Positions 8,283-17,961 of a stretch of 32,672 nucleotides of DNA are shown here, piece by piece. Position 1 is the stretch's first letter; the number at the start of each line of letters is the position of its first letter. The translations under genes were made by a program, and so were the position numbers. The notes under the pieces were generated by a model. That model worked only from the letters and a program-made list of their open reading frames with translations. It was not told the origin of the DNA and made no database searches. Source of the stretch: Gammaproteobacteria bacterium (GTDB lineage Bacteria; Pseudomonadota; Gammaproteobacteria; Pseudomonadales; Pseudomonadaceae); the NCBI GenBank assembly GCA_018816095.1, contig JAHIWP010000068.1, positions 1-32,672 on the forward strand. The letters run 5' to 3'.

Positions 8283-9800
8283 TCAGGCTTGCGGACGCAT
8301 GTGCGGGAAGAGGATCACGTCGCGAATCGACGGTGAGTTGGTCAACAACATCACCAGGCGGTCGATCCCGATACCTTCACCAGCGGTTGGTGGCATGCCG
8401 TATTCCAGAGCGCGGACGAAGTCGGCATCGTAATGCATCGCTTCATCGTCGCCGGCGTCCTTGTCCGCCACCTGCGCCATAAAGCGCTCGGCCTGGTCTT
8501 CGGCGTCATTAAGCTCGGAGTAGGCGTTGGCGATTTCACGGCCGCCGATAAACAGCTCGAAACGGTCGGTGACGTTCGGGTTGTCGTCGTTGCGACGGGC
8601 CAGCGGCGAGACTTCAAACGGGTACTGGGTAATAAAGTGCGGCTGCTCCAGCTTGTGCTCGACCAGCTCTTCGAAAATCATCACCTGCAGTTTGCCCAGG
8701 CCTTCAAAACCCAGCACCTTGGCGCCGGCTTTTTTAGCAATCTCACGAGCCTTGTCGATGTCGTTGAGGTTGTCGGTAGTCAGCTCGGGGTTGTACTTGA
8801 GGATCGAGTCGAACACCGACAGGCGCACAAACGGCTCACCGAAGTGGAACACTTTGTCGCCGTAGGGCACGTCGGTGCTGCCGAGGACCAGTTGCGCCAG
8901 TTCGCGGAACAACTCTTCAGTCAGGTCCATGTTGTCTTCGTAGTCGGCGTAAGCCTGATAGAACTCCAACATGGTGAATTCAGGGTTATGACGAGTCGAG
9001 ACACCTTCGTTACGGAAGTTGCGGTTGATCTCGAAGACCTTCTCAAAGCCGCCCACCACCAGACGCTTGAGGTACAGCTCAGGCGCGATACGCAGGAACA
9101 TTTCCATGTCCAGCGCATTGTGGTGCGTCTCAAACGGCTTGGCCGCGGCGCCACCAGGGATGGTCTGCAGCATCGGCGTTTCCACCTCGAGGAAGTCGCG
9201 CTGCATCAGGAAGCTGCGGATGTGCGCAATCACTTGCGAACGCACGCGGAAGGTCTGACGCACGTCTTCGTTGACGATCAGGTCAACATAGCGCTGGCGA
9301 TAGCGCTGTTCGGTGTCAGTCAGGCCGTGGTGCTTATCCGGCAGCGGGCGCAGTGACTTGGTCAGCAGGCGCACTTCCGTCATTTCCACGTACAGGTCGC
9401 CCTTGCCGGAACGGGCCAGGGTACCCACAGCCGCAATGATGTCGCCCATGTCCCAGGTTTTTACCGCGGCCAGGGTGTCTTCGGACAGGGTCTTACGGTT
9501 GACGTAGACCTGAATACGCCCGGTCATGTCCTGCAGCACCATAAAGGAGCCACGGTTGAGCATGATGCGCCCGGCAACCTTGACCGGAATGGCAGCCTCG
9601 GCCAGCTCTTCCTTGGTCTTCTCAGCGTACTGTTTCTGCAGGTCGGCGCAGTAGTTCTCGCGGCGGAAGTCATTCGGGAAGGCATTGCCCTGCGCACGGA
9701 TGGCAGCAAGCTTTTCTTTGCGCAAGGCAATCAGCTTGTTTTCTTCCTGTTGCTGGTCTTCGTGAGAAAGGCCTTGGGGGTCGAGTTGTTGGTCGCTCAT
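8283..9800 (-). CDS. lysS: Lysyl-tRNA synthetase (class II)
   Basis: A 505-aa cytosolic class II enzyme that charges tRNA-Lys. An N-terminal OB-fold anticodon-binding domain (about 70-150, [22 protein letters not shown]) precedes the catalytic core. Motif 2 is at about 257-279 ([20 protein letters not shown]) and motif 3 near the C-terminus, [12 protein letters not shown] from 474. Length and ends are normal. The gene follows prfB on the same strand with a 102-base gap, the prfB-lysS pairing found widely in proteobacteria. The nearest Shine-Dalgarno-like AGGA lies about 13 bases upstream, so initiation may be modest. Confidence 0.98.
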   Translation of the reverse strand: MSDQQLDPQGLSHEDQQQEENKLIALRKEKLAAIRAQGNAFPNDFRRENYCADLQKQYAEKTKEELAEAAIPVKVAGRIMLNRGSFMVLQDMTGRIQVYVNRKTLSEDTLAAVKTWDMGDIIAAVGTLARSGKGDLYVEMTEVRLLTKSLRPLPDKHHGLTDTEQRYRQRYVDLIVNEDVRQTFRVRSQVIAHIRSFLMQRDFLEVETPMLQTIPGGAAAKPFETHHNALDMEMFLRIAPELYLKRLVVGGFEKVFEINRNFRNEGVSTRHNPEFTMLEFYQAYADYEDNMDLTEELFRELAQLVLGSTDVPYGDKVFHFGEPFVRLSVFDSILKYNPELTTDNLNDIDKAREIAKKAGAKVLGFEGLGKLQVMIFEELVEHKLEQPHFITQYPFEVSPLARRNDDNPNVTDRFELFIGGREIANAYSELNDAEDQAERFMAQVADKDAGDDEAMHYDADFVRALEYGMPPTAGEGIGIDRLVMLLTNSPSIRDVILFPHMRPQA

Positions 9801-9902
9801 GGTCGGTTGTCTGTCCTGTAAATCGTTGCTTGGGCACGGGCCCGGCGGGTGGTTGGGCGGCGCGTAACACCACCCAACCGGCCTAAAACCATCTTTCGGC
9901 GG

Positions 9903-10998
9903 TTAGAGCCCTTGTTTCAGGCTCGCCACCAGGTATTCGTCGATATCGCCGTCGAGCACTTTGTCGCAGTCGCTGCGCTCGACGTTGGTGCGCAGATCCT
10001 TGATCCGCGAGGCATCGAGTACATAGGAGCGAATCTGATGGCCCCAGCCGATATCCGACTTGGTGTCTTCCAGCGCCTGGGAGGCTTCGCGGCGTTTCTG
10101 CATTTCCAGCTCGTAGAGCTTAGCCCGCAGCATTTTCATCGCCGTGTCACGGTTGGCGTGCTGGGAGCGCTCGTTCTGGCAGCTGACCACGGTGTTGGTC
10201 GGTACGTGGGTGATACGCACCGCTGAGTCAGTGGTGTTAACGTGCTGACCGCCCGCACCCGAGGAGCGGTAGGTGTCGGTGCGTAGATCCGCCGGGTTGA
10301 TATCGATTTCAATGTTGTCATCGATTTCCGGCGAGACGAACACTGCGGTAAACGAAGTGTGGCGGCGGTTACCCGAGTCAAATGGACTCTTGCGTACTAA
10401 GCGGTGCACGCCAATCTCGGTACGCAGCCAACCATAGGCGTACTCGCCCTTGATATGCAGGGTCGCACCTTTGATCCCGGCGACTTCGCCAGCAGACAGT
10501 TCCATGATGATGGCTTCGAAACCGCGCTTGTCGGCCCAGCGCAGGTACATGCGCAGCAGCATGTTGGCCCAGTCCTGAGCCTCAGTACCGCCGGAACCGG
10601 CCTGGATGTCCAGGTAGGCGTTGTTAGCGTCCATCTCGCCACTGAACATGCGGCGGAACTCAAGCTTTTCGAGGATATCGCGCAGGCGCTCGACCTCGGC
10701 TGCTACATCATCGGCGGCCGCTTGGTCGTCTTCTTCGGCGGCCATTTCCAGCAGGTCGCGCGAATCAGCCAGGCTGCTGTTGAGGTCATCCAAGGTGTCG
10801 ACGATCAATGCCAGCGAGGCACGCTCGCGGCCTAGATTTTGCGCGTACTCAGGATTGTTCCAGACGTTAGGGTCTTCGAGCTCGCGGTTTACTTCGACCA
10901 GGCGATCATGTTTGTGATCGTAGTCAAAGATACCCCCGAATGGTTTGGGTGCGCTCGGACAAGTCTTTGATACTGTTGAGGATCGGGTTAATTTCCAT
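9903..10998 (-). CDS. prfB: Peptide chain release factor 2 (programmed +1 frameshift)
   Basis: RF2 recognises UGA and UAA stop codons and releases the peptide. The gene is in two frames: 24 codons from ATG at 10998 ([20 protein letters not shown]...) end at an in-frame TGA (10926-10924). Skipping T10926 continues at GAC (DYDHKHDRL...) to the stop at 9903, giving 364 aa, almost exactly the usual size. The SPF tripeptide that reads the stop codon is at residues 204-206 and the GGQ catalytic motif at 249-251. The internal stop is the autoregulatory site, not a mutation. No strong Shine-Dalgarno sequence precedes the ATG. lysS follows downstream and the wsp operon ends upstream, both on the same strand. 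Confidence 0.97.
10923..10938 (-). promoter_or_regulatory. prfB: prfB +1 frameshift signal
   Basis: On the minus strand the sequence reads CGG GGG TAT CTT TGA C. A Shine-Dalgarno-like GGGGG lies three bases before the CTT slip codon, and UGA followed by C is a weak stop. This is essentially the E. coli signal: when RF2 is scarce, ribosomes pause at UGA and slip forward by one, making more RF2. Confidence 0.95.
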
Positions 10999-11110
10999 GG
11001 CGTTCAGCACTCGCAGGCGATTGAGGTGTACAGCGGCCTTGTGCGGCCCGACGAGCAAGCATCACGGCTGCTCAGCGGACGCGGCGACCTGACCGTGGCC
11101 CCGAAGTTTT

Positions 11111-11149
11111 AGAAAAGCCGGTGAGTATAGCGCAGTCAATAGCCGGCTT
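11111..11149 (-). terminator. Probable terminator of the wsp operon
   Basis: On the minus strand AAGCCGG (11149-11143) pairs with CCGGCTT (11121-11115) across a 21-base loop, and TTTTCT follows. It lies 61 bases after the wspR stop. The loop carries TATACT, a possible -10 element for prfB, so terminator and prfB promoter may overlap. I see no gene in 10999-11209. Confidence 0.65.
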
Positions 11150-11209
11150 GCAGCCTGCGCGTAACACGCCAAGGAGGCTGACCGTCACGCCGCCCCAGCG
11201 CGTTATAGC

Positions 11210-12232
11210 TCAATCTCGCTCGGCCACGCCGACTTGGTTACGCCCATTCTGCTTGGCCAGGTACAACCCGCGGTCGGCCAACTCGACCAGATCGGTCGCG
11301 GCCATGCCCATCTGCGGGGTGAGTGTGGCAACGCCCAGGCTGATGCTGACAGTGGAGTCTTGGCCGGGCTGTTCATGAGGAATCGCCAAGGCCTGCACGC
11401 AGAGGCGGACCTTCTCGGCCAGCAAGCGTGCGCCGCCACGCGAGGTACCCGGCAGGATCATGGCGAACTCTTCACCCCCATAACGCGCCGCCAGGTCTGA
11501 AGAGCGGCTGCACATCTCACTCATGCAGGTCGCGACTTTACGCAAGGCTTCATCCCCTTCCACATGACCAAAGCGATCATTAAAGGCTTTGAAGTAGTCG
11601 ACATCGATCATCAGCAGCGACACCTCGCTTTGCTCACGCAACGCACGTGACCACTCACTGCTCAGGCAATCATCAAAATGCCGACGGTTGGCCAGGCCGG
11701 TCAACCCGTCAGACCTCATCAAGCGCTGCAGCACCAGATTGGCTTCGAGCAATTGCTGCTGGCTTTCACGCAACGCACGAAAGGCCTCATCACGCTGCTG
11801 CAAGGCTAAGTAAGAGCGTGAGTGGTAACGAATGCGCGCCACCAATTCAATCACGTCAGGCAGCTTGACCAGGTAATCATTGGCCCCGCGAGAAAATGCC
11901 AGGCTCTTGATCTTGGGGTCTTCCTTGGTCGACAGCACGATAATCGGCACATCCTGCAGCACCCGGCGGCTACGGTACTGGGCCAGCAACTCGAGACCAT
12001 CGACCCCGGGCATGACCAGATCTTGCAAGATAACCGTCGGCTTTATCTGCTCCGCCAAACTGACGGCCAGCAAAGGATCCGAACAAAAGTGGAATGCAAT
12101 ATTCGCCTCATTCGCTAACGCTCTGCGCACAGCCTCACCAATCATCGCCTGATCATCAACCAGTAAGACCATCAACGGAGTCGATATCGGCGCATCCTCC
12201 TGAGCACCGTTAAACTGAGTAAAATCCTGCAT
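11210..12232 (-). CDS. wspR: WspR, response regulator-diguanylate cyclase
   Basis: This 340-aa output protein of the Wsp pathway makes cyclic di-GMP when phosphorylated by WspE. The receiver domain occupies about 20-140, with the VDDQ acidic pair, the phospho-acceptor Asp71 in [11 protein letters not shown], and Lys123 in LVKLPD. After a helical linker (about 141-172), the GGDEF domain carries the active-site GGEEF at 252-256, with an intact inhibitory I-site RSSD at 243-246, so product inhibition should work. The start at 12232 has GGAG eight bases upstream; the frame extends to an ATG at 12292 without a suitable site. It lies 77 bases after wspF, the only sizeable gap in the operon. Confidence 0.97.
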   Translation of the reverse strand: MQDFTQFNGAQEDAPISTPLMVLLVDDQAMIGEAVRRALANEANIAFHFCSDPLLAVSLAEQIKPTVILQDLVMPGVDGLELLAQYRSRRVLQDVPIIVLSTKEDPKIKSLAFSRGANDYLVKLPDVIELVARIRYHSRSYLALQQRDEAFRALRESQQQLLEANLVLQRLMRSDGLTGLANRRHFDDCLSSEWSRALREQSEVSLLMIDVDYFKAFNDRFGHVEGDEALRKVATCMSEMCSRSSDLAARYGGEEFAMILPGTSRGGARLLAEKVRLCVQALAIPHEQPGQDSTVSISLGVATLTPQMGMAATDLVELADRGLYLAKQNGRNQVGVAERD

Positions 12233-12263
12233 ACCACGTTCTCCAGGCTCAATGCCCTCTATC

Positions 12264-12292
12264 GTTATAGACCCTGCAACATCCAACAACAC
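12264..12292 (-). promoter_or_regulatory. Weak candidate promoter for wspR
   Basis: On the minus strand GTGTTG (12292-12287) and TATAAC (12269-12264) are spaced 17 bases apart, upstream of the wspR start in the wspF-wspR gap. The -10 is good and the -35 poor. It could give wspR a little expression separate from its sensor genes. Confidence 0.2.
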
Positions 12293-12309
12293 TTAAGCTT
12301 CTCCAGCCG

Positions 12310-13314
12310 TTAATCAAACAGCGCCACGAGACGCCGACCAATCTCGGTCAGCGGTAATATTTCTGATGCGGCATCAAGCTGCGCCGCCGCTTTGGGCATG
12401 CCGTATACCGCACAACTGGCCTGGTCCTGCGCAATGGTCAGAAACCCGCGCTGGCGCATATTCAGCAACCCCTGGGCACCATCGCGGCCCATACCGGTGA
12501 GCAACACGCCAACAGAGTCGCCCTTCCAGTTGGCGACCACACTGTCAAAAAACACATCGATCGACGGCCGATAAATATGCGCGCTGGGCTCGGCGCTGTA
12601 GGTCAACTCGCCATTACGCTGCAAGACCAAATGATCATTACTGCCCGCCAGCAACACCGTCCCAGGCTGCGGCACGTCGCCTGCGCGGGCTAAACGGACC
12701 GGCAGCGGCGACTCACTGGCCAGCCATTGCGCCATACCGGCAGCGAAGGTCTCGTCCACATGCTGCACCAACACAATGGCAGCGGGAAACCCGGCGGGCA
12801 GTTGCTTGAGCAACTCAACCAAGGACGCCGGCCCGCCGGCCGACGCACCAATAACCACTAACCGCTGGCGGCAACTGCTGCTCTCACGCGGGGCTGACGG
12901 CGCGGCTTTACGGACATTTTTTTGCCCCAAGAGCAAGCCCAAGTTGTGGATCTTGCGCAGCAGCATGGCGGCATCCGGCAACGCGGCCTCACCCAACACG
13001 GGCGTGGCCACCACATCCAGCGCGCCATAGCCCATAGCCTCGAACACCCGACTGACATGACGCTCGACATCTGAGGTGACGATCAAGATGGCGCAGGGCG
13101 TCTCGGCCATGATCTGCCGGGTGGCTTCAACGCCATCCATTTCAGGCATCAGCAAGTCCATCAACAGCAAGTCCGGGGTGTCTTCACGACAGCGCTGCAC
13201 AGCCTCTGCACCACTGCCCGCCACCCAGGCCACTTGATGCTCGGGCGCCCGCGCCAGCGCGCGACGCAACGCCTCCACGGCCAGCGGCATATCGTTGACT
13301 ATTCCGATCCTCAT
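12310..13314 (-). CDS. wspF: WspF, CheB-like methylesterase
   Basis: A 334-aa protein with an N-terminal receiver domain (phospho-acceptor Asp53 in LLMDLLMPEMDG) and a C-terminal methylesterase domain. The catalytic triad is Ser158 in IGASAGGP, His185 in VQHVDETF and Asp278 in TGMGRDGA. It removes methyl groups from WspA and so damps WspE signalling; loss of WspF in P. aeruginosa locks c-di-GMP high and gives wrinkly colonies. All catalytic residues are intact, so the pathway should be properly adaptable here. Its ATG overlaps the wspE stop as ATGA, indicating translational coupling. Confidence 0.97.
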   Translation of the reverse strand: MRIGIVNDMPLAVEALRRALARAPEHQVAWVAGSGAEAVQRCREDTPDLLLMDLLMPEMDGVEATRQIMAETPCAILIVTSDVERHVSRVFEAMGYGALDVVATPVLGEAALPDAAMLLRKIHNLGLLLGQKNVRKAAPSAPRESSSCRQRLVVIGASAGGPASLVELLKQLPAGFPAAIVLVQHVDETFAAGMAQWLASESPLPVRLARAGDVPQPGTVLLAGSNDHLVLQRNGELTYSAEPSAHIYRPSIDVFFDSVVANWKGDSVGVLLTGMGRDGAQGLLNMRQRGFLTIAQDQASCAVYGMPKAAAQLDAASEILPLTEIGRRLVALFD

Positions 13315-15563
13315 CCCTGTGCCTCACCTATCAGTACCTGCACCGCATCAAGTAGTGCCTCATCATGAAAGCTGGCTTTGGCCAGGTAGTAATCCGCGCC
13401 GGCATCCAACCCTCGGCGACGATCCTCATCACGATCCTTATAAGACACCACCATCACTGGCAACGTGCGCAGGCGGCTATCGCGACGCAGCAAGGTCACC
13501 AGCTCGATACCGTCCATGCGCGGCATGTCGATATCGGTAATCAACAAGTCAAAGTGTTCGTCGCGCAGCGCATTCCAACCATCCATGCCGTCCACGGCAA
13601 CCGCCACGTCGTAGCCTCGACTGAGCAACAGCTTGCGCTCTAGCTCGCGCACCGTCAGTGAGTCATCGACCACCAGTACACGTTTACGTGCGGCCTCCTG
13701 AACACCCTGACTGCGCCGATCGACTCGCTCCAGATGACCGCTACCCAGGAGCTTGCCAATTGAGCTAAATAAGTCTTCAACGTCGAGAATCAGCACCGGC
13801 GTGCCGTCATCCAGCAAGGCACCGGCCGACACGTCGCGCACCTTACCCAGTCGCGCGTCGAGCGGCATGACTACAAGGGTGCGCTCGCCAATAAAACGAT
13901 CCACGGCAATGCCGTAAAGGTTGTCACGTTCACGGATCAGCACCAGCGCAATCCCCGCCTCTTCGCAGCGTCCTTCCGGGCGTTGCAATAACTGGCTGGC
14001 CGCGATCAGGCTGACATGCCGATCGCCGTGCCAGAAGTGCTGACGCCCTTCCAGCTGCACGACATCCTCGACGCTCACCCGCAGCATGTGTTCGATATGC
14101 GCCAAGGGGAAGGCATAGGCTTCACCGGCAATTTCCACCACCAGACTGCGCACCACGGACAGCGCCAGCGGCACCTGCAGGATGAAGGTACTGCCCTCAC
14201 CACGGCGAGCCTCAAGGCGTACGCTGCCACGCAGTTGACGCAACGCGTGCTGCACCGCGTCCAGCCCCACACCTCGACCAGACATTTCACTGACCTGCTC
14301 ACGCAGACTGAACCCCGGCAAGAACAGAAACGCCAGTAGCTCGTCCTCACTCAGCCTGGCGGCGGTCTCGGCACTGGCGAATTTACGCGTAACAACCACC
14401 TCACGCAGGTGCTCTACATCGACACCGGCACCGTCATCACTAAGCTCCAGCACCAGCATGCCGGCACGGTGACGGGCCCGCAGCAGCAGTCGCCCTTCCT
14501 CGGCTTTACCCTTGCGTACGCGCAGCTCGGGGAGTTCGATGCCATGATCAAGGGCGTTACGCAGCAGGTGGGTTAAGGGCGCATCGAGTCGTTCAAGCAC
14601 ATCGCGATCAACTTGCGTGGCGTCCCCTTCAATGTCCAGGCGCACCTGCTTACCCAGCGAGCGCCCGAGGTCACGCACCATCCGCGCACGCCCGACCAGC
14701 ACATCGGCCAGCGGGCGCATGCGTGAGGACAGTGCAGCATCGTAGAGTGAGCGGCTGCGCAGGCCACCCTCCCAGGCAAACTCATCAAAGGCCTCGAAAT
14801 GCGTCTGCAGTAATTGCTGGCATTCAGCCAATTGCGCCCTGGACTCATCCAGCAAGGCCTGCGCCTGCGGCTCTAGCGAACTGTTCAGGGTTAAGTCACG
14901 CAATCCGTCCAAGGCACGCCGAACCGCTGACTGCTGGCGCTTAAGCCGCTGCAAGGAGTCGGTCAGCGGTTGAATCCGCTGAAACTCGACCAGGGCTTTA
15001 CCGGACATGTCCAGCAAGTGATCAAGGCGCTCGGCCGAAACCCGTAAAACTCGTCCGCGCCCCTCATCAGGCAGCTCCTCTGCAGGTTCCTGCGCCGCCA
15101 CCTGCGGAGCCAGGCTGGTTTGCGGCAAAACCGGCTCTGCTGCAGTGCCACGCCCCAGAGCCGGCACAGCCGTCGCCAGCTGACGCTCGAGCAAGGCCAC
15201 CAGTTGCTCAATCCGTTCGGCCGAGGGGGCATAAGCCGCATCCTGTGCGCCGACCCGGCGCAATAAATCGGTGCCCTGCAACAGCCCATCAATCTGCTCG
15301 GGCAGCAACCGCAACAGCCCCTCCTGTGCGGCGACCAGCAAATCTTCCATGGCGTGAGCCACCTTAACGCCGTCATCCAAGCCAACGATTCGCGCCGCAC
15401 CCTTAAGCGAATGCGCTGCACGCATGCAGGCTTCCAGTTGGCCGGCATGATTAGGCTCACGCTCCAGTATCAGCAAACCGGCATCCAGCACCTGCGCTTG
15501 GGCATCCGCCTCCATGCGGTAGAGTTCCAGCAGCGAAGCATCCCTCATCTGACCGGGCGTCAT
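13311..15563 (-). CDS. wspE: WspE, CheA-type hybrid histidine kinase
   Basis: A 750-aa cytosolic kinase that autophosphorylates in response to the WspA array and passes phosphate to WspR and WspF. Domains in order: Hpt with phospho-His51 in AAHSLKGAAR; an Ala/Pro-rich linker; a dimerisation region (about 160-320); an ATPase domain with N-box LLRNALDHGIE near 336 and G-box DDGAGVD near 374; a CheW-like domain (about 490-620); and a C-terminal receiver with phospho-Asp677 in ITDIDMPRMDG. CheA proteins of flagellar systems lack this receiver, so the fused REC is diagnostic for the Wsp type. The start has AGGAG six bases upstream and overlaps the wspD stop as ATGA. Confidence 0.97.
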   Translation of the reverse strand: MTPGQMRDASLLELYRMEADAQAQVLDAGLLILEREPNHAGQLEACMRAAHSLKGAARIVGLDDGVKVAHAMEDLLVAAQEGLLRLLPEQIDGLLQGTDLLRRVGAQDAAYAPSAERIEQLVALLERQLATAVPALGRGTAAEPVLPQTSLAPQVAAQEPAEELPDEGRGRVLRVSAERLDHLLDMSGKALVEFQRIQPLTDSLQRLKRQQSAVRRALDGLRDLTLNSSLEPQAQALLDESRAQLAECQQLLQTHFEAFDEFAWEGGLRSRSLYDAALSSRMRPLADVLVGRARMVRDLGRSLGKQVRLDIEGDATQVDRDVLERLDAPLTHLLRNALDHGIELPELRVRKGKAEEGRLLLRARHRAGMLVLELSDDGAGVDVEHLREVVVTRKFASAETAARLSEDELLAFLFLPGFSLREQVSEMSGRGVGLDAVQHALRQLRGSVRLEARRGEGSTFILQVPLALSVVRSLVVEIAGEAYAFPLAHIEHMLRVSVEDVVQLEGRQHFWHGDRHVSLIAASQLLQRPEGRCEEAGIALVLIRERDNLYGIAVDRFIGERTLVVMPLDARLGKVRDVSAGALLDDGTPVLILDVEDLFSSIGKLLGSGHLERVDRRSQGVQEAARKRVLVVDDSLTVRELERKLLLSRGYDVAVAVDGMDGWNALRDEHFDLLITDIDMPRMDGIELVTLLRRDSRLRTLPVMVVSYKDRDEDRRRGLDAGADYYLAKASFHDEALLDAVQVLIGEAQG

Positions 15564-16228
15564 GCGAAACTCCTGCTCATGGCCTGACGTAGCAACTCAT
15601 CGTCGAGCTGGGTAATACTGCGCCCCTGCCACTGAAACACCCCGCTGGAAAACTGACTGACCGCCAGCCCGCCATCGCGCACAGCCGGCTGCACCGTATG
15701 TCGCGCAATCGCATGAATTCCCTCGACTTCGTCCACCGGCACCACCACGGGCCCGCCCTGCCCGGTCAGGATCAGCATGCGGGCAATAACGCGCTGACCA
15801 GAAGCCTGAGCAGTACCCGCTGGGATGCCCAATAGCTCAGCCAGCGACAGGCAGGCCACCAGCGTACCGCGCACATTGGCGACCCCCAGCAAGCTGCGTG
15901 AGCGCTGATGGGGTAATGAATGAACCGGCAGCTGCGCCACCACTTCGACCAAACTACGCGTGGCGATCGCCAGCCACTCCTCGGCCACCCGGAACAACAG
16001 CAGCGAACAATGCTCGACGAGCGGCTCATCGCCCACCAGCTCAACATCGTCTTGCATGGCCGCATAGCGCTCAAGCAGTTGGATCGCGGCGGCAGCGTGG
16101 ACCTCGCAATTGCGGCAGTGCACGTGCTCAACCAAGCGCTCACAGCTTTTATCGCCCCGAACCCCAATGCGGTTCCAGCAATCATCGATACGTGCGGCGC
16201 TCTGCGTCGGTATCAGGTTATCGCTCAT
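15560..16228 (-). CDS. wspD: WspD, CheW-like coupling protein
   Basis: A 222-aa adaptor joining receptor and kinase. The CheW domain fills about residues 60-215 (LLLFRVAEEWLAIATRSLVEVV, then NVRGTLVACLSLAELLGI). Unlike WspB it has an N-terminal extension with four cysteines, at 17, 29, 38 and 41, the last pair as HCRNC. I believe similar cysteines occur in other WspD proteins. The spacing could bind a metal or cluster, but this is inference. Its ATG at 16228 overlaps the last 11 bases of wspC, and its stop overlaps the wspE start, so it is translated within a tightly coupled block. Confidence 0.95.
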   Translation of the reverse strand: MSDNLIPTQSAARIDDCWNRIGVRGDKSCERLVEHVHCRNCEVHAAAAIQLLERYAAMQDDVELVGDEPLVEHCSLLLFRVAEEWLAIATRSLVEVVAQLPVHSLPHQRSRSLLGVANVRGTLVACLSLAELLGIPAGTAQASGQRVIARMLILTGQGGPVVVPVDEVEGIHAIARHTVQPAVRDGGLAVSQFSSGVFQWQGRSITQLDDELLRQAMSRSFA

Positions 16229-17459
16229 CGCGCTTCACTCCAGAAGGGCTCGCTCGGTTGACCCGCTGTTGCAACCGCTTGGCACCGCCATGGTCACCGC
16301 GCGCCGCCAACAGCGCCGCCAAGTGCACCAGGCTCTCAACATGTTCGGGTTCAAGATAAAGCGCTTTACGGTAGTAACCTTGGGCAACATCGCCCTGGCC
16401 GGCCATGTCATTGAGCAAGCCCATCCAGTAAAACGCATCGGCGCTGGGGCCATGCTCAAGCAGATAACGCTCACAGCCCTGAAGGGCTTCGGCACCGTGC
16501 CCGGCATCGGCCAGCGCGACAATTCGGGCCAACGCACTGGCCGCCTCATCGAGCGGCGCAGCAGGCACCACAGGCCGTTCAGCACGCACACGCGAAACCG
16601 GCAAAGACCGTACCGGGCGAACGGGGGCTGGCGCGACCCATTGCGCCGGTGCCTTGAATGCAGGTGCCGCCAGCGCACGCTGGAAGGCAAAGGTCAGCGG
16701 CGTTTTCAACGCCTGCATCCCGCGCTGGGTGAGCAAGCTGGCCTCCGCAGGGCCGACGAAGAAGGTGCCGCCGTCGCCCAGTAAGCGCTGCAAGCCATCG
16801 AGCACCGCATGCTGCGTAGGGCGATCAAAATAAATCAGCAGGTTGCGGCAGAAGATAAAGTCGAAAGGCGCTTCGCCGCCCAGTACATGGCTATCCATCA
16901 AGTTGCCACAGCGCAGTTTGACCCTGTCGCGCGCGCGCGCCTGCAACTGAAAACCGCTGTCCGTGGCGTCGAAATAACGCTCGCAAAAACTCAAATCCTG
17001 ACCGCGAAACGAGTTGCGACCATAGTGGCCCAGTCGCGCCAGCTCCAGTACCCGGGCACTGACATCCAGCGCTTCGACCTGAAAAGAAGTGGGTGCGAAG
17101 CCGGCATCCAGCAGCGCCATGACAATCGAGTAAGGCTCCTCGCCACTGGAGCACGGCAGGCTGAGCAGGCGCAACGGGCGGCTGCCACACAGTGCCGCCT
17201 TGCGCTTGAGCGCCAGTTCCACCAATGCGACAAACGACTCTGGGTAGCGAAAAAACCAGGTTTCCGGCACGACCACAGCCTCAACCAGCGCCTGTTGCTC
17301 GGTCGTTGAGCCATTCACGTGCTGCCAATAATCGGCCTGCGCAGAAATACCCTGTGCCTGCATGCGCTGACGAATCGCACGCTCGATCACCAGCCGCCCA
17401 ACTGACTCAGCCTCCAGGCCGATCAGCCGCTTCAGCAGGTGCTCCACCTGAGCAATCAT
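16218..17459 (-). CDS. wspC: WspC, CheR-like methyltransferase with TPR tail
   Basis: A 413-aa S-adenosylmethionine-dependent methyltransferase that methylates glutamates of WspA and counterbalances WspF. The N-terminal CheR helical domain (1-70, ending in VVVPETWFFRYPESF) precedes the SAM-binding domain with LSLPCSSGEEPYS and FDFIFCRNLLIYF. After a proline/alanine-rich linker (about 270-310), TPR repeats (about 320-395; AFYWMGLLNDMAGQGDVAQGYYRKALYLEP) form a protein-interaction tail, found in WspC but not in flagellar CheR. The start overlaps the wspB stop by four bases and the 3' end overlaps the wspD start by 11. Confidence 0.96.
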   Translation of the reverse strand: MIAQVEHLLKRLIGLEAESVGRLVIERAIRQRMQAQGISAQADYWQHVNGSTTEQQALVEAVVVPETWFFRYPESFVALVELALKRKAALCGSRPLRLLSLPCSSGEEPYSIVMALLDAGFAPTSFQVEALDVSARVLELARLGHYGRNSFRGQDLSFCERYFDATDSGFQLQARARDRVKLRCGNLMDSHVLGGEAPFDFIFCRNLLIYFDRPTQHAVLDGLQRLLGDGGTFFVGPAEASLLTQRGMQALKTPLTFAFQRALAAPAFKAPAQWVAPAPVRPVRSLPVSRVRAERPVVPAAPLDEAASALARIVALADAGHGAEALQGCERYLLEHGPSADAFYWMGLLNDMAGQGDVAQGYYRKALYLEPEHVESLVHLAALLAARGDHGGAKRLQQRVNRASPSGVKRDER

Positions 17460-17959
17460 GATGCCGCGCCGCCACTGGGAAACAGCAACGCACAGACATC
17501 GTCCGGCAGCAGCCCAGCGACCTCGATGCGCTGCACCAGCCCCTGCGCAGACGCCTGCACGGCGCCCAGATAGTGCGCGTCACCGGCGCTCAGGCCGGCG
17601 TCACGGAAAGCACTATCCGCCAGGCGTAGGGTATCGGTGGCTTTCTCCAGAACCAGCCCCAGCACACGATTGGCTGGACGGTAATGCACCAGCACCAACC
17701 GGGTACTGGCCAATGCAGCGGCAGGCCGCCCACAGGCACGGACCAACAAATCGATCACCGGTACCAACGCGCCACGGTATTCAAAGCCACCCGCAACCCA
17801 GGCCGGTGCCTGCGGAAAAGCCTTCAAGCGACGCAAGGGCAACACCTCAACCACCTCGTGCACATTGAGCGCATAGCGGTCCTGATCCAGGCTGAACAAC
17901 AGGTAAAGCTCGCCCGCCTCACGCGCAGAAGTCGCCTGGCCAGCATTCGGGCTCGGCAT
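17456..17959 (-). CDS. wspB: WspB, CheW-like coupling protein
   Basis: This 167-aa protein is nearly all one CheW domain: LYLLFSLDQDRYALNVHEVVEVLPL, then the conserved GGFEYRGALVPVIDL, then HYLGAVQ. It should link WspA to the WspE kinase in the signalling array, with WspD as the second coupler. There are no cysteines of the WspD type. It begins two bases after the wspA stop, and its own stop overlaps the wspC start. Confidence 0.95.
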   Translation of the reverse strand: MPSPNAGQATSAREAGELYLLFSLDQDRYALNVHEVVEVLPLRRLKAFPQAPAWVAGGFEYRGALVPVIDLLVRACGRPAAALASTRLVLVHYRPANRVLGLVLEKATDTLRLADSAFRDAGLSAGDAHYLGAVQASAQGLVQRIEVAGLLPDDVCALLFPSGGAAS

Positions 17960-17961
17960 AT

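Noticed and set aside
9903-10998. prfB as a pseudogene because of the in-frame TGA
   Set aside because: The TGA sits in the canonical GGGGG-TAT-CTT-TGA-C frameshift context and the two parts join into a full-length RF2 with SPF and GGQ motifs.
11124-11149. Strong prfB promoter inside the wsp terminator loop
   Set aside because: TATACT is a fair -10, but no convincing -35 is found at 16-18 bases, so it is only mentioned with the terminator.
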